This document shows positions 9,488 to 23,117 of a DNA stretch of 64,000 nt, in pieces (the stretch's first letter is position 1; each line of letters starts with the position of its first letter). The position numbers were made by a program, and so were the translations under genes. The notes under the pieces are model-generated. The model did not search any database. It was not told the DNA's origin and saw nothing but the letters and a program-made list of their open reading frames with translations. This DNA is from Forficula auricularia (taxonomy: Eukaryota; Arthropoda; Insecta; Dermaptera; Forficulidae), in the NCBI GenBank assembly GCA_024734495.1, contig JALMQS010000030.1:6194191-6258190 (forward strand), in the 5' to 3' direction.

Positions 9488-9502
9488 TTAATGATCATGG
9501 TA
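9488..9502. repeat. Target-site duplication of element B, right copy
   Basis: This exactly matches 4380-4394 and marks the 5' junction of element B. No extra untemplated bases are evident at the junction. Confidence 0.95.
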
Positions 9503-9524
9503 AATTTTGCGCCAGGTAAGTATG
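9503..9524 (-). pseudogene. U1: U1 snRNA copy 2, 5' part (nt 1-22)
   Basis: This holds the start AUACUUACCUGGC and the next nine bases of U1, followed directly by element B's duplication. Its upstream spacer (9525-10718) is of the inner type and retains the promoter region. The promoter could therefore still initiate into element B's 5' end, which lies on the same strand. Confidence 0.95.
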
Positions 9525-10718
9525 CTTAAATCGGCTCCTCTCTCTATTAATGTACAAGTTGCTAATAATTTACATTCCAAGACTTTTAAATTATTCAATA
9601 ATTATTTACAAATTTATTCTTCATTTTTTTAATAATAAAATTATAACTAAAATAATAACATATTATTTATTAATAGTTTAAGCAGTAGAGATTTTATTAT
9701 TTTTCTTTGAAATTTTAGTAAAAACATTAAAAATTATAAAAAAATTAATATCACCTTCTGCGCTGCTCCCATCTAGCGAATATTTCATTAACTGTCAGTA
9801 AATGTATGGGAAGTTTTGATTTTGTTAACCCGGCGCGCTGTTAGATAATAAGCGTCCATTATACCTGAAGAAGTAAAAAAATTATGAATATAAATTTATT
9901 TTAAATATATAAATAGATATCTATATTATTATAAAATATATGTACTTCAGCATGACTAAAAAAAAAAAAAAAATACTTTAAATTTAATAAACTGTACTAT
10001 AAAATATCGGAGGGTGTTCAAAAGTATTCGTGTTAAAACAAAGCCAGATATAATTCTTCTTAAACTACTATAAAATATTTTCAAATTATATTTTCATAGT
10101 AAAAAATACTTTCAATTTTTTAGAGCAAGAAATTTGTTTTCATTTAAACTATATTTCAATTTTTATTAATAGGGTAGAATTTAAAATATTTCTTTATTAT
10201 ATAATAATATTTTTAAAGAATTATTAAATTCCCTAATTTTAATATAATAATATTTTTAAAGAATTATTATATTATTATCTTATTAATTAATATTTTATTT
10301 ATTTAATTTTAAGTATATCCAAAATTTAAAATTTTTTTTAAAAAATTCTGTTTCCGACATCTTCTTATTTCATTATTATAATTGATTTTTTTTTTATTCA
10401 ATATTTTTTATATTTATTATTTTATTATTTGTAATCAATGGACAATGCATATCAACGACGAAGAAGCAAAGCTTCTACCGACAGTCCCACGACTGTCTGT
10501 ATTTTTTCATACACTGTTTTTGAGTTATAAGTTTGTCTCAAGATAAAAAAACTCACGGGGTATAATTCCAGATAGAGGTAGAGTTAAGATTTCTAACCGA
10601 ACATGTGAGAGATTAAAAAAAAAAAAAGATTATTGTTATAATATATAGAAATCTAAATTGGACCATGATAGGAAAATTTAGATATATTTATTATAGAAAT
10701 ATGCTTGATTATTTATAT

Positions 10719-10882
10719 GTCCGGGTTAGCGCGAACGCAGACCCGACTACCAAAAATTGCGCGCCCGAGTTGCCCACATTTGGGGCAATCGCACGGGTCA
10801 ACCCGTCCTTAGTGCAATGGACAGGTCTCGCCATGAAATAACCACCTTAATGATCATGGTAAATTTTGCGCCAGGTAAGTAT
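10719..10882 (-). ncRNA. U1: U1 snRNA, copy 3
   Basis: Full 164 nt, identical by eye to copy 1. It is the first complete copy to the right of element B. The 3' flank reads GAGAGATT followed by the A-run, the inner-unit form. Confidence 0.97.
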
Positions 10883-12078
10883 GCTTAAATCGGCTCCTCT
10901 CTCTATTAATGTACAAGTTGCTAATAATTTACATTCCAAGAATTTTAAATTATTCAATAATTATTTACAAATTTATTCTTCATTTTTTTAATAATAAAAT
11001 TATAACTAAAATAATAACATATTATTTATTAATAGTTTAAGCAGTAGAGATTTTATTATTTTTCTTTGAAATTTTAGTAAAAACATTAAAAATTATAAAA
11101 AAATTAATATCACCTTCTGCGCTGCTCCCATCTAGCGAATATTTCATTAACTGTCAGTAAATGTATGGGAAGTTTTGATTTTGTTAACCCGGCGCGCTGT
11201 TAGATAATAAGCGTCCATTATACCTGAAGAAGTAAAAAAATTATGAATATAAATTTATTTTAAATATATAAATAGATATCTATATTATTATAAAATATAT
11301 GTACTTCAGCATGACTAAAAAAAAAAAAAAAAATACTTTAAATTTAATAAACTGTACTATAAAATATCGGAGGGTGTTCAAAAGTATTCGTGTTAAAACA
11401 AAGCCAGATATAATTCTTCTTAAACTACTATAAAATATTTTCAAATTATATTTTCATAGTAAAAAATACTTTCAATTTTTTAGAGCAAGAAATTTGTTTT
11501 CATTTAAACTATATTTCAATTTTTATTAATAGGGTAGAATTTAAAATATTTCTTTATTATATAATAATATTTTTAAAGAATTATTAAATTCCCTAATTTT
11601 AATATAATAATATTTTTAAAGAATTATTATATTATTATCTTATTAATTAATATTTTATTTATTTAATTTTAAGTATATCCAAAATTTAAAATTTTTTTTA
11701 AAAAATTCTGTTTCCGACATCTTCTTATTTCATTATTATAATTGATTTTTTTTTTATTCAATATTTTTTATATTTATTATTTTATTATTTGTAATCAATG
11801 GACAATGCATATCAACGACGAAGAAGCAAAGCTTCTACCGACAGTCCCACGACTGTCTGTATTTTTTCATACACTGTTTTTGAGTTATAAGTTTGTCTCA
11901 AGATAAAAAAACTCACGGGGTATAATTCCAGATAGAGGTAGAGTTAAGATTTCTAACCGAACATGTGAGAGATTAAAAAAAAAAAAAGATTATTGTTATA
12001 ATATATAGAAATCTAAATTGGACCATGATAGGAAAATTTAGATATATTTATTATAGAAATATGCTTGATTATTTATAT

Positions 12079-12242
12079 GTCCGGGTTAGCGCGAACGCAG
12101 ACCCGACTACCAAAAATTGCGCGCCCGAGTTGCCCACATTTGGGGCAATCGCACGGGTCAACCCGTCCTTAGTGCAATGGACAGGTCTCGCCATGAAATA
12201 ACCACCTTAATGATCATGGTAAATTTTGCGCCAGGTAAGTAT
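12079..12242 (-). ncRNA. U1: U1 snRNA, copy 4
   Basis: Full 164 nt, same sequence as copy 1 by eye. It lies 1,360 bp from copy 3, with inner-type spacers on both sides. Confidence 0.97.
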
Positions 12243-13439
12243 GCTTAAATCGGCTCCTCTCTCTATTAATGTACAAGTTGCTAATAATTTACATTCCAAG
12301 AATTTTAAATTATTCAATAATTATTTACAAATTTATTCTTCATTTTTTTAATAATAAAATTATAACTAAAATAATAACATATTATTTATTAATAGTTTAA
12401 GCAGTAGAGATTTTATTATTTTTCTTTGAAATTTTAGTAAAAACATTAAAAATTATAAAAAAATTAATATCACCTTCTGCGCTGCTCCCATCTAGCGAAT
12501 ATTTCATTAACTGTCAGTAAATGTATGGGAAGTTTTGATTTTGTTAACCCGGCGCGCTGTTAGATAATAAGCGTCCATTATACCTGAAGAAGTAAAAAAA
12601 TTATGAATATAAATTTATTTTAAATATATAAATAGATATCTATATTATTATAAAATATATGTACTTCAGCATGACTAAAAAAAAAAAAAAAAAAATACTT
12701 TAAATTTAATAAACTGTACTATAAAATATCGGAGGGTGTTCAAAAGTATTCGTGTTAAAACAAAGCCAGATATAATTCTTCTTAAACTACTATAAAATAT
12801 TTTCAAATTATATTTTCATAGTAAAAAATACTTTCAATTTTTTAGAGCAAGAAATTTGTTTTCATTTAAACTATATTTCAATTTTTATTAATAGGGTAGA
12901 ATTTAAAATATTTCTTTATTATATAATAATATTTTTAAAGAATTATTAAATTCCCTAATTTTAATATAATAATATTTTTAAAGAATTATTATATTATTAT
13001 CTTATTAATTAATATTTTATTTATTTAATTTTAAGTATATCCAAAATTTAAAATTTTTTTTAAAAAATTCTGTTTCCGACATCTTCTTATTTCATTATTA
13101 TAATTGATTTTTTTTTATTCAATATTTTTTATATTTATTATTTTATTATTTGTAATCAATGGACAATGCATATCAACGACGAAGAAGCAAAGCTTCTACC
13201 GACAGTCCCACGACTGTCTGTATTTTTTCATACACTGTTTTTGAGTTATAAGTTTGTCTCAAGATAAAAAAACTCACGGGGTATAATTCCAGATAGAGGT
13301 AGAGTTAAGATTTCTAACCGAACATGTGAGAGATTAAAAAAAAAAAAAGATTATTGTTATAATATATAGAAATCTAAATTGGACCATGATAGGAAAATTT
13401 AGATATATTTATTATAGAAATATGCTTGATTATTTATAT

Positions 13440-13603
13440 GTCCGGGTTAGCGCGAACGCAGACCCGACTACCAAAAATTGCGCGCCCGAGTTGCCCACAT
13501 TTGGGGCAATCGCACGGGTCAACCCGTCCTTAGTGCAATGGACAGGTCTCGCCATGAAATAACCACCTTAATGATCATGGTAAATTTTGCGCCAGGTAAG
13601 TAT
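13440..13603 (-). ncRNA. U1: U1 snRNA, copy 5
   Basis: Full 164 nt, same sequence by eye. Spacing of 1,361 bp from copy 4 reflects a longer A-run near 12,680. Confidence 0.97.
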
Positions 13604-14797
13604 GCTTAAATCGGCTCCTCTCTCTATTAATGTACAAGTTGCTAATAATTTACATTCCAAGAATTTTAAATTATTCAATAATTATTTACAAATTTATTCT
13701 TCATTTTTTTAATAATAAAATTATAACTAAAATAATAACATATTATTTATTAATAGTTTAAGCAGTAGAGATTTTATTATTTTTCTTTGAAATTTTAGTA
13801 AAAACATTAAAAATTATAAAAAAATTAATATCACCTTCTGCGCTGCTCCCATCTAGCGAATATTTCATTAACTGTCAGTAAATGTATGGGAAGTTTTGAT
13901 TTTGTTAACCCGGCGCGCTGTTAGATAATAAGCGTCCATTATACCTGAAGAAGTAAAAAAATTATGAATATAAATTTATTTTAAATATATAAATAGATAT
14001 CTATATTATTATAAAATATATGTACTTCAGCATGACTAAAAAAAAAAAAAAATACTTTAAATTTAATAAACTGTACTATAAAATATCGGAGGGTGTTCAA
14101 AAGTATTCGTGTTAAAACAAAGCCAGATATAATTCTTCTTAAACTACTATAAAATATTTTCAAATTATATTTTCATAGTAAAAAATACTTTCAATTTTTT
14201 AGAGCAAGAAATTTGTTTTCATTTAAACTATATTTCAATTTTTATTAATAGGGTAGAATTTAAAATATTTCTTTATTATATAATAATATTTTTAAAGAAT
14301 TATTAAATTCCCTAATTTTAATATAATAATATTTTTAAAGAATTATTATATTATTATCTTATTAATTAATATTTTATTTATTTAATTTTAAGTATATCCA
14401 AAATTTAAAATTTTTTTTAAAAAATTCTGTTTCCGACATCTTCTTATTTCATTATTATAATTGATTTTTTTTTTATTCAATATTTTTTATATTTATTATT
14501 TTATTATTTGTAATCAATGGACAATGCATATCAACGACGAAGAAGCAAAGCTTCTACCGACAGTCCCACGACTGTCTGTATTTTTTCATACACTGTTTTT
14601 GAGTTATAAGTTTGTCTCAAGATAAAAAAACTCACGGGGTATAATTCCAGATAGAGGTAGAGTTAAGATTTCTAACCGAACATGTGAGAGATTAAAAAAA
14701 AAAAAAGATTATTGTTATAATATATAGAAATCTAAATTGGACCATGATAGGAAAATTTAGATATATTTATTATAGAAATATGCTTGATTATTTATAT

Positions 14798-14961
14798 GTC
14801 CGGGTTAGCGCGAACGCAGACCCGACTACCAAAAATTGCGCGCCCGAGTTGCCCACATTTGGGGCAATCGCACGGGTCAACCCGTCCTTAGTGCAATGGA
14901 CAGGTCTCGCCATGAAATAACCACCTTAATGATCATGGTAAATTTTGCGCCAGGTAAGTAT
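14798..14961 (-). ncRNA. U1: U1 snRNA, copy 6
   Basis: Full 164 nt, same sequence by eye, 1,358 bp from copy 5. Confidence 0.97.
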
Positions 14962-16155
14962 GCTTAAATCGGCTCCTCTCTCTATTAATGTACAAGTTGC
15001 TAATAATTTACATTCCAAGAATTTTAAATTATTCAATAATTATTTACAAATTTATTCTTCATTTTTTTAATAATAAAATTATAACTAAAATAATAACATA
15101 TTATTTATTAATAGTTTAAGCAGTAGAGATTTTATTATTTTTCTTTGAAATTTTAGTAAAAACATTAAAAATTATAAAAAAATTAATATCACCTTCTGCG
15201 CTGCTCCCATCTAGCGAATATTTCATTAACTGTCAGTAAATGTATGGGAAGTTTTGATTTTGTTAACCCGGCGCGCTGTTAGATAATAAGCGTCCATTAT
15301 ACCTGAAGAAGTAAAAAAATTATGAATATAAATTTATTTTAAATATATAAATAGATATCTATATTATTATAAAATATATGTACTTCAGCATGACTAAAAA
15401 AAAAAAAAAAATACTTTAAATTTAATAAACTGTACTATAAAATATCGGAGGGTGTTCAAAAGTATTCGTGTTAAAACAAAGCCAGATATAATTCTTCTTA
15501 AACTACTATAAAATATTTTCAAATTATATTTTCATAGTAAAAAATACTTTCAATTTTTTAGAGCAAGAAATTTGTTTTCATTTAAACTATATTTCAATTT
15601 TTATTAATAGGGTAGAATTTAAAATATTTCTTTATTATATAATAATATTTTTAAAGAATTATTAAATTCCCTAATTTTAATATAATAATATTTTTAAAGA
15701 ATTATTATATTATTATCTTATTAATTAATATTTTATTTATTTAATTTTAAGTATATCCAAAATTTAAAATTTTTTTTAAAAAATTCTGTTTCCGACATCT
15801 TCTTATTTCATTATTATAATTGATTTTTTTTTATTCAATATTTTTTATATTTATTATTTTATTATTTGTAATCAATGGACAATGCATATCAACGACGAAG
15901 AAGCAAAGCTTCTACCGACAGTCCCACGACTGTCTGTATTTTTTCATACACTGTTTTTGAGTTATAAGTTTGTCTCAAGATAAAAAAACTCACGGGGTAT
16001 AATTCCAGATAGAGGTAGAGTTAAGATTTCTAACCGAACATGTGAGAGATTAAAAAAAAAAAAAGATTATTGTTATAATATATAGAAATCTAAATTGGAC
16101 CATGATAGGAAAATTTAGATATATTTATTATAGAAATATGCTTGATTATTTATAT

Positions 16156-16319
16156 GTCCGGGTTAGCGCGAACGCAGACCCGACTACCAAAAATTGCGCG
16201 CCCGAGTTGCCCACATTTGGGGCAATCGCACGGGTCAACCCGTCCTTAGTGCAATGGACAGGTCTCGCCATGAAATAACCACCTTAATGATCATGGTAAA
16301 TTTTGCGCCAGGTAAGTAT
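16156..16319 (-). ncRNA. U1: U1 snRNA, copy 7
   Basis: Full 164 nt, same sequence by eye, 1,358 bp from copy 6. Confidence 0.97.
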
Positions 16320-17515
16320 GCTTAAATCGGCTCCTCTCTCTATTAATGTACAAGTTGCTAATAATTTACATTCCAAGAATTTTAAATTATTCAATAATTA
16401 TTTACAAATTTATTCTTCATTTTTTTAATAATAAAATTATAACTAAAATAATAACATATTATTTATTAATAGTTTAAGCAGTAGAGATTTTATTATTTTT
16501 CTTTGAAATTTTAGTAAAAACATTAAAAATTATAAAAAAATTAATATCACCTTCTGCGCTGCTCCCATCTAGCGAATATTTCATTAACTGTCAGTAAATG
16601 TATGGGAAGTTTTGATTTTGTTAACCCGGCGCGCTGTTAGATAATAAGCGTCCATTATACCTGAAGAAGTAAAAAAATTATGAATATAAATTTATTTTAA
16701 ATATATAAATAGATATCTATATTATTATAAAATATATGTACTTCAGCATGACTAAAAAAAAAAAAAAAAATACTTTAAATTTAATAAACTGTACTATAAA
16801 ATATCGGAGGGTGTTCAAAAGTATTCGTGTTAAAACAAAGCCAGATATAATTCTTCTTAAACTACTATAAAATATTTTCAAATTATATTTTCATAGTAAA
16901 AAATACTTTCAATTTTTTAGAGCAAGAAATTTGTTTTCATTTAAACTATATTTCAATTTTTATTAATAGGGTAGAATTTAAAATATTTCTTTATTATATA
17001 ATAATATTTTTAAAGAATTATTAAATTCCCTAATTTTAATATAATAATATTTTTAAAGAATTATTATATTATTATCTTATTAATTAATATTTTATTTATT
17101 TAATTTTAAGTATATCCAAAATTTAAAATTTTTTTTAAAAAATTCTGTTTCCGACATCTTCTTATTTCATTATTATAATTGATTTTTTTTTTATTCAATA
17201 TTTTTTATATTTATTATTTTATTATTTGTAATCAATGGACAATGCATATCAACGACGAAGAAGCAAAGCTTCTACCGACAGTCCCACGACTGTCTGTATT
17301 TTTTCATACACTGTTTTTGAGTTATAAGTTTGTCTCAAGATAAAAAAACTCACGGGGTATAATTCCAGATAGAGGTAGAGTTAAGATTTCTAACCGAACA
17401 TGTGAGAGATTAAAAAAAAAAAAAGATTATTGTTATAATATATAGAAATCTAAATTGGACCATGATAGGAAAATTTAGATATATTTATTATAGAAATATG
17501 CTTGATTATTTATAT

Positions 17516-17679
17516 GTCCGGGTTAGCGCGAACGCAGACCCGACTACCAAAAATTGCGCGCCCGAGTTGCCCACATTTGGGGCAATCGCACGGGTCAACC
17601 CGTCCTTAGTGCAATGGACAGGTCTCGCCATGAAATAACCACCTTAATGATCATGGTAAATTTTGCGCCAGGTAAGTAT
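17516..17679 (-). ncRNA. U1: U1 snRNA, copy 8
   Basis: Full 164 nt, same sequence by eye, 1,360 bp from copy 7. Confidence 0.97.
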
Positions 17680-18874
17680 GCTTAAATCGGCTCCTCTCTC
17701 TATTAATGTACAAGTTGCTAATAATTTACATTCCAAGAATTTTAAATTATTCAATAATTATTTACAAATTTATTCTTCATTTTTTTAATAATAAAATTAT
17801 AACTAAAATAATAACATATTATTTATTAATAGTTTAAGCAGTAGAGATTTTATTATTTTTCTTTGAAATTTTAGTAAAAACATTAAAAATTATAAAAAAA
17901 TTAATATCACCTTCTGCGCTGCTCCCATCTAGCGAATATTTCATTAACTGTCAGTAAATGTATGGGAAGTTTTGATTTTGTTAACCCGGCGCGCTGTTAG
18001 ATAATAAGCGTCCATTATACCTGAAGAAGTAAAAAAATTATGAATATAAATTTATTTTAAATATATAAATAGATATCTATATTATTATAAAATATATGTA
18101 CTTCAGCATGACTAAAAAAAAAAAAAAAATACTTTAAATTTAATAAACTGTACTATAAAATATCGGAGGGTGTTCAAAAGTATTCGTGTTAAAACAAAGC
18201 CAGATATAATTCTTCTTAAACTACTATAAAATATTTTCAAATTATATTTTCATAGTAAAAAATACTTTCAATTTTTTAGAGCAAGAAATTTGTTTTCATT
18301 TAAACTATATTTCAATTTTTATTAATAGGGTAGAATTTAAAATATTTCTTTATTATATAATAATATTTTTAAAGAATTATTAAATTCCCTAATTTTAATA
18401 TAATAATATTTTTAAAGAATTATTATATTATTATCTTATTAATTAATATTTTATTTATTTAATTTTAAGTATATCCAAAATTTAAAATTTTTTTTAAAAA
18501 ATTCTGTTTCCGACATCTTCTTATTTCATTATTATAATTGATTTTTTTTTTATTCAATATTTTTTATATTTATTATTTTATTATTTGTAATCAATGGACA
18601 ATGCATATCAACGACGAAGAAGCAAAGCTTCTACCGACAGTCCCACGACTGTCTGTATTTTTTCATACACTGTTTTTGAGTTATAAGTTTGTCTCAAGAT
18701 AAAAAAACTCACGGGGTATAATTCCAGATAGAGGTAGAGTTAAGATTTCTAACCGAACATGTGAGAGATTAAAAAAAAAAAAAGATTATTGTTATAATAT
18801 ATAGAAATCTAAATTGGACCATGATAGGAAAATTTAGATATATTTATTATAGAAATATGCTTGATTATTTATAT

Positions 18875-19038
18875 GTCCGGGTTAGCGCGAACGCAGACCC
18901 GACTACCAAAAATTGCGCGCCCGAGTTGCCCACATTTGGGGCAATCGCACGGGTCAACCCGTCCTTAGTGCAATGGACAGGTCTCGCCATGAAATAACCA
19001 CCTTAATGATCATGGTAAATTTTGCGCCAGGTAAGTAT
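18875..19038 (-). ncRNA. U1: U1 snRNA, copy 9
   Basis: Full 164 nt, same sequence by eye, 1,359 bp from copy 8. Confidence 0.97.
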
Positions 19039-20233
19039 GCTTAAATCGGCTCCTCTCTCTATTAATGTACAAGTTGCTAATAATTTACATTCCAAGAATT
19101 TTAAATTATTCAATAATTATTTACAAATTTATTCTTCATTTTTTTAATAATAAAATTATAACTAAAATAATAACATATTATTTATTAATAGTTTAAGCAG
19201 TAGAGATTTTATTATTTTTCTTTGAAATTTTAGTAAAAACATTAAAAATTATAAAAAAATTAATATCACCTTCTGCGCTGCTCCCATCTAGCGAATATTT
19301 CATTAACTGTCAGTAAATGTATGGGAAGTTTTGATTTTGTTAACCCGGCGCGCTGTTAGATAATAAGCGTCCATTATACCTGAAGAAGTAAAAAAATTAT
19401 GAATATAAATTTATTTTAAATATATAAATAGATATCTATATTATTATAAAATATATGTACTTCAGCATGACTAAAAAAAAAAAAAAAATACTTTAAATTT
19501 AATAAACTGTACTATAAAATATCGGAGGGTGTTCAAAAGTATTCGTGTTAAAACAAAGCCAGATATAATTCTTCTTAAACTACTATAAAATATTTTCAAA
19601 TTATATTTTCATAGTAAAAAATACTTTCAATTTTTTAGAGCAAGAAATTTGTTTTCATTTAAACTATATTTCAATTTTTATTAATAGGGTAGAATTTAAA
19701 ATATTTCTTTATTATATAATAATATTTTTAAAGAATTATTAAATTCCCTAATTTTAATATAATAATATTTTTAAAGAATTATTATATTATTATCTTATTA
19801 ATTAATATTTTATTTATTTAATTTTAAGTATATCCAAAATTTAAAATTTTTTTTAAAAAATTCTGTTTCCGACATCTTCTTATTTCATTATTATAATTGA
19901 TTTTTTTTTTATTCAATATTTTTTATATTTATTATTTTATTATTTGTAATCAATGGACAATGCATATCAACGACGAAGAAGCAAAGCTTCTACCGACAGT
20001 CCCACGACTGTCTGTATTTTTTCATACACTGTTTTTGAGTTATAAGTTTGTCTCAAGATAAAAAAACTCACGGGGTATAATTCCAGATAGAGGTAGAGTT
20101 AAGATTTCTAACCGAACATGTGAGAGATTAAAAAAAAAAAAAGATTATTGTTATAATATATAGAAATCTAAATTGGACCATGATAGGAAAATTTAGATAT
20201 ATTTATTATAGAAATATGCTTGATTATTTATAT

Positions 20234-20397
20234 GTCCGGGTTAGCGCGAACGCAGACCCGACTACCAAAAATTGCGCGCCCGAGTTGCCCACATTTGGGG
20301 CAATCGCACGGGTCAACCCGTCCTTAGTGCAATGGACAGGTCTCGCCATGAAATAACCACCTTAATGATCATGGTAAATTTTGCGCCAGGTAAGTAT
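20234..20397 (-). ncRNA. U1: U1 snRNA, copy 10
   Basis: Full 164 nt, same sequence by eye, 1,359 bp from copy 9. Confidence 0.97.
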
Positions 20398-21595
20398 GCT
20401 TAAATCGGCTCCTCTCTCTATTAATGTACAAGTTGCTAATAATTTACATTCCAAGAATTTTAAATTATTCAATAATTATTTACAAATTTATTCTTCATTT
20501 TTTTAATAATAAAATTATAACTAAAATAATAACATATTATTTATTAATAGTTTAAGCAGTAGAGATTTTATTATTTTTCTTTGAAATTTTAGTAAAAACA
20601 TTAAAAATTATAAAAAAATTAATATCACCTTCTGCGCTGCTCCCATCTAGCGAATATTTCATTAACTGTCAGTAAATGTATGGGAAGTTTTGATTTTGTT
20701 AACCCGGCGCGCTGTTAGATAATAAGCGTCCATTATACCTGAAGAAGTAAAAAAATTATGAATATAAATTTATTTTAAATATATAAATAGATATCTATAT
20801 TATTATAAAATATATGTACTTCAGCATGACTAAAAAAAAAAAAAAAATACTTTAAATTTAATAAACTGTACTATAAAATATCGGAGGGTGTTCAAAAGTA
20901 TTCGTGTTAAAACAAAGCCAGATATAATTCTTCTTAAACTACTATAAAATATTTTCAAATTATATTTTCATAGTAAAAAATACTTTCAATTTTTTAGAGC
21001 AAGAAATTTGTTTTCATTTAAACTATATTTCAATTTTTATTAATAGGGTAGAATTTAAAATATTTCTTTATTATATAATAATATTTTTAAAGAATTATTA
21101 AATTCCCTAATTTTAATATAATAATATTTTTAAAGAATTATTATATTATTATCTTATTAATTAATATTTTATTTATTTAATTTTAAGTATATCCAAAATT
21201 TAAAATTTTTTTTAAAAAATTCTGTTTCCGACATCTTCTTATTTCATTATTATAATTGATTTTTTTTTTTTATTCAATATTTTTTATATTTATTATTTTA
21301 TTATTTGTAATCAATGGACAATGCATATCAACGACGAAGAAGCAAAGCTTCTACCGACAGTCCCACGACTGTCTGTATTTTTTCATACACTGTTTTTGAG
21401 TTATAAGTTTGTCTCAAGATAAAAAAACTCACGGGGTATAATTCCAGATAGAGGTAGAGTTAAGATTTCTAACCGAACATGTGAGAGATTAAAAAAAAAA
21501 AAAAGATTATTGTTATAATATATAGAAATCTAAATTGGACCATGATAGGAAAATTTAGATATATTTATTATAGAAATATGCTTGATTATTTATAT

Positions 21596-21759
21596 GTCCG
21601 GGTTAGCGCGAACGCAGACCCGACTACCAAAAATTGCGCGCCCGAGTTGCCCACATTTGGGGCAATCGCACGGGTCAACCCGTCCTTAGTGCAATGGACA
21701 GGTCTCGCCATGAAATAACCACCTTAATGATCATGGTAAATTTTGCGCCAGGTAAGTAT
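21596..21759 (-). ncRNA. U1: U1 snRNA, copy 11
   Basis: Full 164 nt, same sequence by eye. The largest spacing in the array (1,362 bp from copy 10) comes from a longer T-run near 21,262 and one more A near 21,493. Confidence 0.97.
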
Positions 21760-22953
21760 GCTTAAATCGGCTCCTCTCTCTATTAATGTACAAGTTGCTA
21801 ATAATTTACATTCCAAGAATTTTAAATTATTCAATAATTATTTACAAATTTATTCTTCATTTTTTTAATAATAAAATTATAACTAAAATAATAACATATT
21901 ATTTATTAATAGTTTAAGCAGTAGAGATTTTATTATTTTTCTTTGAAATTTTAGTAAAAACATTAAAAATTATAAAAAAATTAATATCACCTTCTGCGCT
22001 GCTCCCATCTAGCGAATATTTCATTAACTGTCAGTAAATGTATGGGAAGTTTTGATTTTGTTAACCCGGCGCGCTGTTAGATAATAAGCGTCCATTATAC
22101 CTGAAGAAGTAAAAAAATTATGAATATAAATTTATTTTAAATATATAAATAGATATCTATATTATTATAAAATATATGTACTTCAGCATGACTAAAAAAA
22201 AAAAAAAAATACTTTAAATTTAATAAACTGTACTATAAAATATCGGAGGGTGTTCAAAAGTATTCGTGTTAAAACAAAGCCAGATATAATTCTTCTTAAA
22301 CTACTATAAAATATTTTCAAATTATATTTTCATAGTAAAAAATACTTTCAATTTTTTAGAGCAAGAAATTTGTTTTCATTTAAACTATATTTCAATTTTT
22401 ATTAATAGGGTAGAATTTAAAATATTTCTTTATTATATAATAATATTTTTAAAGAATTATTAAATTCCCTAATTTTAATATAATAATATTTTTAAAGAAT
22501 TATTATATTATTATCTTATTAATTAATATTTTATTTATTTAATTTTAAGTATATCCAAAATTTAAAATTTTTTTTAAAAAATTCTGTTTCCGACATCTTC
22601 TTATTTCATTATTATAATTGATTTTTTTTTATTCAATATTTTTTATATTTATTATTTTATTATTTGTAATCAATGGACAATGCATATCAACGACGAAGAA
22701 GCAAAGCTTCTACCGACAGTCCCACGACTGTCTGTATTTTTTCATACACTGTTTTTGAGTTATAAGTTTGTCTCAAGATAAAAAAACTCACGGGGTATAA
22801 TTCCAGATAGAGGTAGAGTTAAGATTTCTAACCGAACATGTGAGAGATTAAAAAAAAAAAAAGATTATTGTTATAATATATAGAAATCTAAATTGGACCA
22901 TGATAGGAAAATTTAGATATATTTATTATAGAAATATGCTTGATTATTTATAT

Positions 22954-23117
22954 GTCCGGGTTAGCGCGAACGCAGACCCGACTACCAAAAATTGCGCGCC
23001 CGAGTTGCCCACATTTGGGGCAATCGCACGGGTCAACCCGTCCTTAGTGCAATGGACAGGTCTCGCCATGAAATAACCACCTTAATGATCATGGTAAATT
23101 TTGCGCCAGGTAAGTAT
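22954..23117 (-). ncRNA. U1: U1 snRNA, copy 12
   Basis: Full 164 nt, same sequence by eye, 1,358 bp from copy 11. Confidence 0.97.

Noticed and set aside
13981..14163. 60-aa minus-strand frame in a U1 spacer
   Set aside because: AT-rich chance frame; other units lose it through homopolymer length changes.
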